64,000 nucleotides of DNA from Ruania rhizosphaerae (lineage in GTDB: Bacteria > Actinomycetota > Actinomycetes > Actinomycetales > Beutenbergiaceae). Below the pieces are notes generated by a model. The model ran no database searches. It was given only the letters and a program-made list of their open reading frames with translations, and was not told where the DNA came from. The number at the start of each line of letters is the position of its first letter. Within the stretch, counting starts at the first letter, position 1. Below are positions 9,892 through 18,354 of the stretch, one piece after another. A program made the position numbers and the translations under genes. Where the stretch lies: assembly GCF_009805705.1 (NCBI RefSeq), contig NZ_VSMB01000001.1, forward strand, positions 496,001 to 560,000. Reading direction: 5' to 3'.

Positions 9892-9905
9892 GTTTCACGT
9901 GGAAC
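9892..9905 (-). promoter_or_regulatory. parS: parS site 1
   Basis: GTTTCACGTGGAAC, the reverse complement of the 14-mer at the other seven sites. It is one base from the perfect GTTTCACGTGAAAC palindrome. This is the only copy in this orientation. Confidence 0.9.
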
Positions 9906-9978
9906 CGCCGGGACAAGGGATGTGCCGCGTGCAAGGACTGGAACGACGTGAGTTGTCCAAGCGACAGGTACCGCACCT

Positions 9979-9992
9979 GTTCCACGTGAAAC
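9979..9992 (+). promoter_or_regulatory. parS: parS site 2
   Basis: GTTCCACGTGAAAC, flanked by T and A so that the 16-mer form is also matched. Confidence 0.9.
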
Positions 9993-10538
9993 AACTCGTG
10001 CCGAGGGGCGGTACACGGTGCAGCAGCAGATGGCTGAGTGTCATGAGCTCCGCACACACCCGCAGTCCAGGAAGTTGACCACCGCGGTCGCCGGCGCGAT
10101 GCTGCCTTGAACAGGACCGCCGCAGCCCGACCCAGTTCATCACTCTGGCCACATCTGCACTCTCATGCTGAAGGTTGGTGCGGATCCGCTGAAACGCAGC
10201 GTCCGAACGTCGCGTACCGGTTCGCTCAAGACGGGTGACGGAGCGCACCGCCCATACGGGCCGCAAGAGTCCCGAATCATGCCGCAAGCCGCCCTGCCAC
10301 CTTGCCTCAGCGAGCCCCACGATCGTTCGCTGTCCGACACGCTCAGCGGAGCGCCATGCAATGTGCTGATGACGGACAGTCCCCTTCCCGTTCCAGGATT
10401 CCGAGCTCCATACCTGTGAGCGTCTGCGCTACTCCGCACCGCTCAGCGCAGCTTCTCCACACGCCGAACTCCAACCGATCGATCCGACATGCATCGCACG
10501 TCGGTACCACCTGTCGTTCCGCATCGATTGCCCCCGCA

Positions 10539-10552
10539 GTTCCACGTGAAAC
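10539..10552 (+). promoter_or_regulatory. parS: parS site 3
   Basis: GTTCCACGTGAAAC, identical to site 2. Confidence 0.9.
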
Positions 10553-10738
10553 ACTTGCCGAGATCAGCCGCCCGCTGACCTCATGCTGCGAGCCGCGAGG
10601 GCAATACCCCTTGCACACATGGGCACGGAGCCAGGCGCCGCCGCAGCGGTGCCTTGCCGCTCCACACCAGTAGCGAGCTCCCGCATCACATATGGCGTCC
10701 ACCATCTGCTCGACGCGCAGGAATGCATACCGGCTCTG

Positions 10739-10752
10739 GTTCCACGTGAAAC
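10739..10752 (+). promoter_or_regulatory. parS: parS site 4
   Basis: GTTCCACGTGAAAC, 200 bases from site 3. Confidence 0.9.
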
Positions 10753-10915
10753 GTCGATCCACCCTTATAGTCGTCGCGGGCGCATCCGAGCCATCGCGCG
10801 ACGAGCTGGACGCTACCGCCATCACTTCCGTGCGCACCATCTTCTGCCAGCGCTCGCTATCGTGGCCGTGAGTCCACCATCGACCAGAAGAAGGATGCGA
10901 TGGACTCAGATTCAT

Positions 10916-10929
10916 GTTCCACGTGAAAC
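10916..10929 (+). promoter_or_regulatory. parS: parS site 5
   Basis: GTTCCACGTGAAAC with flanking T and A, 177 bases from site 4. Confidence 0.9.
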
Positions 10930-11308
10930 ACTCACGTTAGCGCCGCGTCACCATCCGCCCTGGCAACGGCCACGCCCTCCTCAAAAGCTCGTCCCGGCTC
11001 TTGCCGGCCCCACCCGATCCAGCGGCTCCGAGCGGTCGAGCGCGTCTGTCGGCCGCTCGTCGCTCAAACGACGCCACGTCAACCGGACAGGCCCCTAGCG
11101 GCGGCCCTGGAAGCGACCGGCCCACTGCATGAGTTCCGCTCGTAGCGCTCCGGTCGCGGTGGTACCTCGAGTAGCACCTCCCGTCGACATCTACAGGCGC
11201 TGCCCATACCTCAGCATCATCAGCGACAACGGAGACAGATAGGTACCTCCTTCACCGCGAATTCCGCTGCGTCAACCCTCAGCTCGAAGGATCGAGCACA
11301 GCGATCAC

Positions 11309-11322
11309 GTTCCACGTGAAAC
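11309..11322 (+). promoter_or_regulatory. parS: parS site 6
   Basis: GTTCCACGTGAAAC, 393 bases from site 5. Confidence 0.9.
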
Positions 11323-11634
11323 ACATGAACGCGGCGCGATGCCCGCCAGCGTCACTCTGAGGACCACCATCGGACCAGGCGCCAACCTCAGCCAAGCACG
11401 CTCGACCAGATACTCGGCCAAGCACGCGAAGGCACACACCCGACCAGATGTATCAACGTACGCCCAGTCGAGTTCTCCCGCCGCTGCTCAACTGCCGTCA
11501 GGACGAGCAGCGGGTGTGCCGCCGCTCTACCTACGCCCACGCGTCACCGCGCACCACCCTCCAGTACGGGGCATCGCGGATCCTGGTCGGACACACCGCG
11601 TCCCCCACTGATGGCCAGTGCCAGCGCTCGTCAT

Positions 11635-11648
11635 GTTCCACGTGAAAC
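11635..11648 (+). promoter_or_regulatory. parS: parS site 7
   Basis: GTTCCACGTGAAAC, 326 bases from site 6. Confidence 0.9.
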
Positions 11649-12528
11649 GTGACATCCCGACATTCGCCAATGGCCTGCGACAGACGGACAGGCACTACAT
11701 CCCATAGGGAAGCGCAAGGCACCACGGCCGGCGACATACATCCAGATGGCTCCCGCCAGCACCCGTTGCTCGTCGTGACGGCCTTCGCTCCACAGTCCAG
11801 CGGCAGTGCCCGGGGGAGTCCGTCGGCACGCTCTCGTCAGCCCTGACCGCGATCGCATACCGAGATCCACCGCTCGCAGCCAGACGGGCTGACACGTGCT
11901 GGCCAACGAAAGGACCCTCGGTGAGCTCACTTCGGTCGCGCAGCACCCTGCGCGTTGATGTTCGTGCCGACGGAACTCGCGCCCGCTTCATCCCCTGCAC
12001 CTCCGCTGCCCATCCCTCGGCCACCGACCTTCAGCGCGCTCACACTCCCACCGAACGTCCCCACGTCCCCACGACCACGACCACGCAGCACCAATCCGTA
12101 CAGCGTCCCCGCCACATGGAGCCGGGCTGACAACTCAGCCCGATCGGTACCGAGTATCGCCGCAACCACAGAGTCCCCGGGTGCGCTCACTCACCATCCG
12201 ACGGCTGCGCCGGCATCGCCGCGGCCTAGGCAACGAGTGCTACAGTTCCAGACCTGCATGGCAGCCTCGTTCCGCTTCGAATAGGACGCTCGCTGTGGTG
12301 GCGCCTATCCGAACTCACCATTGCATCCGGAGGGATGGCGCCCTCGCGGTGGCGCTCAGCACGACCGGCAGTTCGGCCACTTCATTCCACGACGCCGACG
12401 TCGTGCCATCGCCGGCGATCTACGCGACTCCTCACAACCGACTGTGACCGCGCCATCGCCCCATCGCCCCACATACTTCGCCAAGATGGGGAATGGACCC
12501 GGCGAGCGAACCGAAGGGTGTGGGACTG

Positions 12529-12542
12529 GTTCCACGTGAAAC
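12529..12542 (+). promoter_or_regulatory. parS: parS site 8
   Basis: GTTCCACGTGAAAC, 894 bases from site 7 and about 200 bases from the rsmG stop codon. It is the last copy before rsmG. Confidence 0.9.
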
Positions 12543-12739
12543 ATCACAGCCCGGCGGCTCACTCATCGAGTCACGATCACCGCAGCCCACAACACGCCGA
12601 CGTTCACAGCGATCCGCTTCTCCATGACAGGTCCACCCCATCAGCGCCCGCCACGAGAGATCTCCACACGACAGCACCCCCCTGGTCCGGGTGCACCGCG
12701 TACATCGGAACGGCCCTCGGAACTACTAGAACAACCGTT

Positions 12740-13381
12740 CTACTGTCGAACAACCTTCACGACTCTGGTGACCTCACCGTCACCCAGAAGGTCGACCTCG
12801 TGGACGGTCACCCGATCACCGCCGAGGCGCGCCAGCACGTTCTGCGCCTGCGTCACCTCATCCTCTGCGCGTCGCCCCTTCTGCGCCAGCAGCACACCTC
12901 CGGGCTTCACCAGCGGCATCGTCATGCGGGCCAACTTGTCCAGAGCAGCCACCGCACGCGCCGTTACTGCAGTCACCGTCAGCTTGCCGTGCAACTCTTC
13001 CGCCCGGCAATGGTGAATCTCGACATTGTCGAGATCCAGCTCCTCGCGCACCTCCGTCAGCCAGTTGACCCGCCGCTCCATTGGTTCGATGAGGTGCACC
13101 TCGAGCTCAGGCCGCATTGCAGCCAAGACCACGCCCGGCAGACCTGCTCCACTCCCGACATCCGCCAGCGATCCTTCCACCGGAAGAAAGCGTTCTACGA
13201 CAGCGGAATTGAGCACATGACGCGTCCACAGCCGCGGCAACTCACGCGGACCGATGAGTCCACGCAACTCTCCCTGATCCGCCAGCATCTCCGCGAAGTG
13301 CGCTACCGCGCCCCACGCCAGGCCCAAGATCTCTCTGCTGCGCGCATCATCGACGGCAACGGACTCCAACTCTTCCGTCAC
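12740..13381 (-). CDS. rsmG: 16S rRNA (guanine527-N7)-methyltransferase RsmG (GidB)
   Basis: A 213-residue SAM-dependent methyltransferase that makes m7G527 in the 530 loop of 16S rRNA; loss gives low-level streptomycin resistance in other bacteria. The family entry WTRHVLNSAVV and the SAM loop LADVGSGAGLPGVVLA are present, followed by EPMERRVNWL. Length is standard. It is the last gene of the rpmH-rnpA-yidD-yidC-jag-rsmG cluster, 7 bases after jag. In many Actinobacteria parA follows closely, but here a 3.27-kb parS-rich interval separates them. Confidence 0.95.
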   Translation of the reverse strand: MTEELESVAVDDARSREILGLAWGAVAHFAEMLADQGELRGLIGPRELPRLWTRHVLNSAVVERFLPVEGSLADVGSGAGLPGVVLAAMRPELEVHLIEPMERRVNWLTEVREELDLDNVEIHHCRAEELHGKLTVTAVTARAVAALDKLARMTMPLVKPGGVLLAQKGRRAEDEVTQAQNVLARLGGDRVTVHEVDLLGDGEVTRVVKVVRQ

Positions 13382-13388
13382 GTGCGGC

Positions 13389-13889
13389 TCACGATCCGGC
13401 GCGGACCACGACGTGCCGGTTCGGCTCTACGCCTTCCGAATCACTCACCAAGCCTGCAGCGGCCACGACATCGTGAACGATCTTTCGTTCGAACGGGTTC
13501 ATCGCTGCGAGAGCCACGTCCTCGCCGTCAGACTTGGCCTTCTCGATCGCCTGCTCCGCCAAAGACGTCAGGACTGCCTTTCGCTCCTGACGGTAGCCAG
13601 CCACATCGAGCATCAGCCGGCTACGGTTGCCGGTCTTTGTCTGGACGGCGAGACGAGTGAGCTCCTGCAACGCCTCCAAGACCTCCCCCTTCTTCCCCAC
13701 GAGGGGCCGCAGACCGTCCGAGTCCTCCTCGGCCACGACCGCCAACGCCGGCCGGTCATGATCAACGTCGATGTCGATATCCCCATCCAGGTCAGCGATA
13801 TCGAGAAGCTCTTCCAGATAGTCGGCAGCGATCTCGCCCTCCTCTTCGAGGACGGATCGATCTTCCGTTGTCACCGACATATCGTTCAT
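13389..13889 (-). CDS. jag: Jag/KhpB RNA-binding protein (KH-R3H)
   Basis: A 166-residue protein with an acidic N-terminus, a KH-like domain (LRPLVGKKGEVLEALQEL) and a C-terminal R3H domain (MNPFERKIVHDVVA). Jag/KhpB binds RNA, usually with KhpA, and is encoded next to yidC in most Gram-positives, which suggests a role in membrane-protein or cell-wall gene expression. The ATG at 13889 is chosen for the GAGAGAGG 8 bases before it; a farther upstream in-frame ATG at 13919 overlaps the space behind yidC and has no clear ribosome site. Confidence 0.92.
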   Translation of the reverse strand: MNDMSVTTEDRSVLEEEGEIAADYLEELLDIADLDGDIDIDVDHDRPALAVVAEEDSDGLRPLVGKKGEVLEALQELTRLAVQTKTGNRSRLMLDVAGYRQERKAVLTSLAEQAIEKAKSDGEDVALAAMNPFERKIVHDVVAAAGLVSDSEGVEPNRHVVVRAGS

Positions 13890-13932
13890 CAGTTCAGCCT
13901 CTCTCCAGAGCCGCAGCACGACGGCTCACCGC

Positions 13933-14958
13933 TTAGTTCTCGTTCGGCTCCGGCGACGTCGGACCGTCGCTGCTGCCAGGTTTCCGCTTCGACCGTGGTG
14001 TGTTCCGCTTCGGCTGATGGCGCTGACCACCTGCCTGCTCCTCCTCAGAACTCTCCACCTCCGGTACCTCATGATCGGAGTCCTCGAGCGAGCGCCCGCG
14101 CCGCTTCGCGCGCTTGGCCTTACGCTCCAGGTACTTCTTCTCTGCTTCAGATCCTGGTGCCGGAGAGTTTCGGATGACGAAGAACTGCTGTCCCATCGTC
14201 CACAGGTTCGAGGTGGACCAGTAAATGAGGACACCGATCGGGAAGTTCACACCGACGAAGACAAAGATCAGCGGGAAGATGTACATCAACATCCGCTGCT
14301 GACGCGCCATCGGATTGTCGAGCGCCGAGGCAGGCATGTTCTTCATCGTCAGCTGACGCTGAGTGAACAACGTCGTCGCGCTCATCAACAGGATGAGAAC
14401 GGCGGTCACCACTCGCACGGACCACGTGGCACCGTCGTCCATGAAGGTCGAGGATAGGGACGCCCCGAAGATCTCCGACCCTTCCGCCTGCTGCGCGAGT
14501 GCCTGCGTCAACGGGCCGATGCTGTCCGCACGCTGGTAGTTCCCCGTGGCCAGCGTCGACAGTGAGATCAGCACACGGTAGAGCGAGAAGAAGATCGGCA
14601 TCTGCGCCAAGATCGGCAGACAGGATGCGAACGGCGACGTTCCCGCCTCGCGGTAGATGGCCATCATCTCCTGCTGCATGGCCTGACGCGACGCCGGATC
14701 CGTCTTGCCCTTGTACTTCTTCTGCAGCTTCTGGATCTCGGGCTGCACCATTTGCATCCCGCGTGATGCCTTGATCTGGCGCACGAACAACGGAATCAAC
14801 AGGATCCGGATCACGATCACAAGCGCGACGATCGAGAGCAGCCAGGTCCAGCCTCCGGCCGGGTCCATGCCGATGAACGTGAGCACATCGTGCGCACGCA
14901 CCATGATCCAGGCCACTGCGACCATGAGTGGCCACAGCACAGTGTCGAAGAAGTCCAT
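13933..14958 (-). CDS. yidC: Membrane protein insertase YidC
   Basis: A 341-residue Oxa1/YidC insertase that places proteins in the cytoplasmic membrane with or without SecYEG. It has an N-terminal helix (VLWPLMVAVAWIMV), then a helix around residue 40-60 that carries the conserved cytosolic-side Arg region, the coiled hairpin (MQMVQPEIQKLQKKYKG), and helices near residues 100, 165, 215 and 235. The C-terminal tail is long and basic (KRAKRRGRSLE... then PKRNTPRSKRKPG), as in Actinobacteria, where it contacts the ribosome. It lies between yidD and jag, all on the same strand. Confidence 0.95.
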   Translation of the reverse strand: MDFFDTVLWPLMVAVAWIMVRAHDVLTFIGMDPAGGWTWLLSIVALVIVIRILLIPLFVRQIKASRGMQMVQPEIQKLQKKYKGKTDPASRQAMQQEMMAIYREAGTSPFASCLPILAQMPIFFSLYRVLISLSTLATGNYQRADSIGPLTQALAQQAEGSEIFGASLSSTFMDDGATWSVRVVTAVLILLMSATTLFTQRQLTMKNMPASALDNPMARQQRMLMYIFPLIFVFVGVNFPIGVLIYWSTSNLWTMGQQFFVIRNSPAPGSEAEKKYLERKAKRAKRRGRSLEDSDHEVPEVESSEEEQAGGQRHQPKRNTPRSKRKPGSSDGPTSPEPNEN

Positions 14959-14979
14959 GAACTCCGGGGTCTCTCCTGG

Positions 14980-15333
14980 TCAGATCCGCAGATGCGGGTG
15001 CTGGATGGGAACGTCTGAAGTCGAGGGTACGGCCTTGGCGCCCCCGGCACGAACCTCCGCCTGCTCCGGCGTGACGACGCGCCACCGCCCTTGCTCCGGT
15101 ACCGGATCCACACCGCCGCGACTCCACGGGTTGCACCGCACCAGGCGCCACGCGCTCAGCAGCACGCCCTTCACCGGGCCATGCCTACGTAGCGCCCCGA
15201 TAGCGTACGCCGAACAGCTCGGGTAATAGCGGCACGTCGGAGCGAACCACGGCGAGACGATGAGCTGATAGCCCCGCACCACACCGACCAACACCGTGGT
15301 GAACGGACGACCGAAGCGGGACAGCGCCGTCAT
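14980..15333 (-). CDS. yidD: Membrane protein insertion efficiency factor YidD
   Basis: A 117-residue YidD/DUF37 protein with the signature SPWFAPTCRYYPSCSAYA followed by GVLLSAWRLVRCNPW. It is a small membrane-associated helper of YidC-dependent insertion. The N-terminal amphipathic helix FTTVLVGVVRGYQLIVSPW is present; the C-terminal 40 residues are not conserved. Its ATG overlaps the rnpA stop (ATGA), so translation is coupled to rnpA. Confidence 0.94.
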   Translation of the reverse strand: MTALSRFGRPFTTVLVGVVRGYQLIVSPWFAPTCRYYPSCSAYAIGALRRHGPVKGVLLSAWRLVRCNPWSRGGVDPVPEQGRWRVVTPEQAEVRAGGAKAVPSTSDVPIQHPHLRI

Positions 15334-15683
15334 CGCCCGGCCTCGCGACGCTTCGCTCGTGCCAAGGCATCGAACAAGTCATCCCGCAGGCTGACGAATG
15401 CGGCACCGTGGGCCGTTGGAAGCGCACGTACCACCACCCGACTACCGTCGGGCAACTCCGGCACCATCTCGCACATCGCCGCACGCAACCGGCGCTTGAC
15501 GTAGTTGCGCTCGACCGCTCCGCCCACGGCCTTGGACACAACAAAACCCACCCGAGCCGACTCGGCTCGGGTGGATCCTGAGGTGTAGTGCACGACCACG
15601 CGGCGGGAACTGCTGCGTGACCCGGCACGGATCGTCGCGCTGAACTCGCTGGCCGCACGCATCCGGTGCCGCGCCGGAAGCAC
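15330..15683 (-). CDS. rnpA: Ribonuclease P protein component RnpA
   Basis: A 117-residue protein subunit of RNase P, which trims 5' leaders from pre-tRNA. It has the N-terminal LPARHRMRAASEF, the central RVGFVVSKAVGGAVERN and the RNR-type motif RNYVKRRLR. The GTG at 15683 gives the family length; longer readings run back into rpmH. The gene lies 11 bases after rpmH and overlaps yidD by 4 bases. A near-perfect palindrome followed by a T-rich stretch lies inside the coding region. Confidence 0.94.
   Translation of the reverse strand: MLPARHRMRAASEFSATIRAGSRSSSRRVVVHYTSGSTRAESARVGFVVSKAVGGAVERNYVKRRLRAAMCEMVPELPDGSRVVVRALPTAHGAAFVSLRDDLFDALARAKRREAGR
15548..15574 (-). terminator. Terminator-like hairpin inside rnpA
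   Basis: A perfect 13-bp inverted repeat with a single central base. On the coding strand it is followed by GGTTTTGTTGTG, which resembles an intrinsic terminator. It covers the codons just before the conserved RVGFVVSK segment. Whether it acts in the cell is unknown. Confidence 0.5.
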
Positions 15684-15694
15684 GGCAGCCCGTC

Positions 15695-15832
15695 TCAGGC
15701 AGTCAGCTCGGAGCGGCCCTTGCGACGGCGTGCCGCCACGATCGCACGCCCCGCACGGGTGCGCATACGCAGTCGGAAGCCGTGCACCTTGGCTCGGCGC
15801 CGGTTGTTCGGCTGGAAAGTCCGCTTGCTCAC
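15695..15832 (-). CDS. rpmH: Ribosomal protein bL34
   Basis: A 45-residue, Lys/Arg-rich L34 of the large ribosomal subunit: [18 protein letters not shown], then [19 protein letters not shown]. It starts at GTG 15832 and is the first gene of the minus-strand cluster. Its promoter must lie in the space shared with dnaA. Confidence 0.97.
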   Translation of the reverse strand: MSKRTFQPNNRRRAKVHGFRLRMRTRAGRAIVAARRRKGRSELTA

Positions 15833-16355
15833 GGGAAGACTCCAAAGATGTCGGGAAGTGTGCGACCACCACAGTGGCGCAAGACGCTGGTGAACCGCGA
15901 GCCGGGAATTCTCTTCCCATGACCCGGTACGACCCGGGCATCCCCAGGACCTACCTCGATCCACTCGACCGCACTACGGTACGCGAGCCTTGACATGGCG
16001 GTCAAACGAGTCCGCGTCAGGTCCATCACATCGCAGTGCCCCACCTCCCCAGGGCGAACGTCACCATCACCACCGGCCCGCACGCTAGCGACACCTCATC
16101 ACGGCGTGCTCGGCGCACGGCGGACAGGACCGTCGTTGCAGCACCCCCACCTTCACCCACAACTGTGGACAACCGGTAGCGGGAGGTGCCCACACACAGT
16201 TAGAGTCACAACTTCCAGCACGACGCTCCTCCGGTCGCAACTCGCACCAGGACGCGGTACGTGCTCGAGCGGAGAGTTTCACACAGACTGTGGATACAGT
16301 TGTGGATCAACGCCGTCGAGAAGTCCGAGAGCAACTGCGTCCCACAGGGGGTCAC
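15833..16355. promoter_or_regulatory. rpmH-dnaA intergenic region with DnaA boxes
   Basis: A 523-bp divergent promoter region with no gene. DnaA-box-like nonamers occur at 16164 (TGTGGACAA, the high-GC actinobacterial consensus), 16289 (TGTGGATAC) and 16301 (TGTGGATCA). The last two lie 47-67 bases before the dnaA start, fitting autoregulation of dnaA. No -10/-35 pair stands out enough to call. Confidence 0.6.
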
Positions 16356-17840
16356 GTGTCCGAGTCGCCCGTGGATCCAGCCGACCTCACCAAAGCCTGG
16401 GATCGCGCCTTCGAGATCCTGAGCCAACGAGGAGATCTGGCCGGAGCGCAACTGGGCTTCATCCGGCTCACCAGGCCGCTCGGCGTGATCGACGAGACCA
16501 TCCTGCTCGCCGTCCCGAGCGATTTCGCCAAGGACTTCATCGAAACCCGGGCACGCGAGTCGATCATCGCCGCCCTCACCACCGCCCTGGACCGCACTGT
16601 CCGGGTGGCGGTAACGGTCGATCCGTCACTCGAGGACGCCGTCCCGGCCGAGACTCCCGCCAGCGTGGATCCGGAACCGACTCTCCGCGAGACACCACCG
16701 CCGCCGAGCCAGATCGCCGATCCGCCGCGCGCCGAGCGCCCGCCACGATCCGAGACCTATCGCTCCGAGAACCGCCCGGACAACTACGCGACCGGTGTCG
16801 ACCCGTACGCACGACTGAACCCGAACTACACCTTCGACACCTTTGTGATCGGTTCGAGCAACCGGTTCGCACATGCCGCTGCGACCGCTGTCGCAGAAGC
16901 TCCGGCCAAGGCCTACAACCCACTCTTCATCTACGGTCAGTCCGGGCTGGGTAAGACGCACTTGCTGCACGCGATCGGCCACTACGCCAAGAGCCTCTAT
17001 CCCGGCATCCGGGTGCGCTACGTCAACTCAGAAGAGTTCACGAACGACTTCATCAACTCGATCCGGGATGACAAGGCGGAGGCTTTCCAGAAGCGATACC
17101 GCGAGGTGGACGTCCTCCTCATCGACGACATCCAGTTCCTGCAGGGCAAGGAACAGACGATGGAGGAGTTCTTCCACACCTTCAACACCCTGCATAACGA
17201 CAACAAGCAGGTGGTCATCACCTCTGACCTGCCGCCCAAGCACCTGAACGGGTTCGAGGACCGGATGCGGTCCCGCTTCGAGTGGGGACTGATCACCGAC
17301 GTCCAGCCGCCGGACCTCGAGACTCGAATCGCCATTCTTCGCAAGAAGGCCGGGGCCGAGTCCCTCCAAGCGCCCAGTGAAGTGCTCGAATACATCGCCT
17401 CGAAGATCTCCTCCAACATCCGCGAGCTCGAAGGCGCTCTCATCCGCGTCACGGCATTCGCCAACCTCAACCGTCAGACGGTCGACCTCGCTCTGGCGGA
17501 AATGGTCCTCAAGGATCTGATCACCGATACGGACGGCGCTGAGATCACACCCTCGGTCATCATGGCCCAGACCTCGGCGTACTTCGGAGTCACGATCGAA
17601 GCTCTCTGCAGCGCCGATCGCTCCCGGGTGCTGGTCAACGCTCGCCAGATCGCGATGTACCTGTGCCGCGAGCTCACCGAACTCTCGTTGCCGAAGATCG
17701 GCCAGGTGTTCGGCGGACGTGACCACACCACCGTGATGCACGCCAACCGCAAGATCCGCCAGCAGATGGCCGAGCGACGATCCACGTTCAACCAGGTCAC
17801 CGAACTCACCAACCGCATCAAGCAGCAACAGCGTTCTTGA
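16356..17840 (+). CDS. dnaA: Replication initiator DnaA
   Basis: A 494-residue AAA+ initiator that melts oriC. N-terminal domain I ([12 protein letters not shown]), an acidic/proline-rich domain II (about 95-155), the AAA+ domain with Walker A GQSGLGKT at 194-201 and Walker B LLIDDIQF with Asp257-Asp258, and the C-terminal domain IV with the DnaA signature [14 protein letters not shown]. The GTG at 16356 follows AGGGGG. A longer in-frame start at 16290 would translate two DnaA boxes and is rejected. Standalone upstream boxes suggest negative feedback. Confidence 0.97.
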   Translation: MSESPVDPADLTKAWDRAFEILSQRGDLAGAQLGFIRLTRPLGVIDETILLAVPSDFAKDFIETRARESIIAALTTALDRTVRVAVTVDPSLEDAVPAETPASVDPEPTLRETPPPPSQIADPPRAERPPRSETYRSENRPDNYATGVDPYARLNPNYTFDTFVIGSSNRFAHAAATAVAEAPAKAYNPLFIYGQSGLGKTHLLHAIGHYAKSLYPGIRVRYVNSEEFTNDFINSIRDDKAEAFQKRYREVDVLLIDDIQFLQGKEQTMEEFFHTFNTLHNDNKQVVITSDLPPKHLNGFEDRMRSRFEWGLITDVQPPDLETRIAILRKKAGAESLQAPSEVLEYIASKISSNIRELEGALIRVTAFANLNRQTVDLALAEMVLKDLITDTDGAEITPSVIMAQTSAYFGVTIEALCSADRSRVLVNARQIAMYLCRELTELSLPKIGQVFGGRDHTTVMHANRKIRQQMAERRSTFNQVTELTNRIKQQQRS

Positions 17841-18354
17841 GCCACATCACAGTTCGCGTAGCCCTTGTGACCAGGGACGATGGACGCGTCCATGCACAGA
17901 TGTGGATGAATCTGTGGATGGACGTGGATAGCCACCCCCTCACGGTGGACGAATGACATCAATCTCGTGGACGACCGCTGTGCACGTACGCCGCGTCCAC
18001 ATGCCTCCCGTCACCCTGTGAGGTGTAGTTCATGCATCCGTCCACACCCTCATGCGGCCGCTGACCTGCGGGAACGCTGCTTACCCACATCGTCCACAAC
18101 ACCGATGACGAAGATGACACCTATCTGGGACATCAGGGTGTGAACAACCAACAGTGCCCATCCGGCCACTCCAGGCCTCCTCGAGTGGATCTCCCCACCC
18201 AAGTGATGACAACCTGTCGCCCGGAGTGCCCCGTGTCGTCTACTGTCGAGACGGGACGTACAGCTCTCGGTCACATGATCGAGGACGTATGACACCGCCA
18301 GTCACTATGCTCGGGAACCCCGAGTGCGCATGAACGAGGAATGAGGCCGACATC
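17841..18354. other. oriC: Chromosomal replication origin oriC (dnaA-dnaN spacer)
   Basis: A 514-bp gene-free spacer between dnaA and dnaN, the usual origin site in Actinobacteria. Nine DnaA-box-like nonamers lie within 17901-18098. Five read TGTGGA (17901, 17913, 17923, 17944, 17966) and then four read TCCACA (17993, 18038, 18081, 18090), giving two facing groups. Typical forms are CGTGGACGA and TCGTCCACA. No perfect TTATCCACA is present. The right part (18100-18350) is less box-rich; I see no clear AT-rich melting tract. Confidence 0.88.

Larger units (their letters stand above)
9474..12739. other. Gene-free parA-rsmG interval (centromere-like region)
   Basis: In these 3.27 kb I recognise no protein family, no RNA gene and no credible ribosome site and start pair. 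Open frames here are short, overlap on both strands and are low in conserved character, as expected by chance at high GC. By eye the plus strand is C-rich, fitting a non-coding stretch on the left replication arm. The content that can be supported is a DnaA-box cluster (9578-9865) and eight parS sites (9892-12542). Confidence 0.7.

Noticed and set aside
12335-13660. 441-codon plus-strand reading across rsmG and jag
   Set aside because: It lies opposite two well-identified genes, is His/Arg/Ser-rich and has no family character; a shadow reading of high-GC DNA.
14420-14435. CACGTG cores in yidC and elsewhere (e.g. near 7207, 22120 and 35656) as more parS sites
   Set aside because: Only the central hexamer matches; the outer GTT/AAC bases are missing.
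16290-16355. Upstream GTG as dnaA start
   Set aside because: It would translate two DnaA boxes and has no ribosome site; GTG 16356 follows AGGGGG and fits the family.
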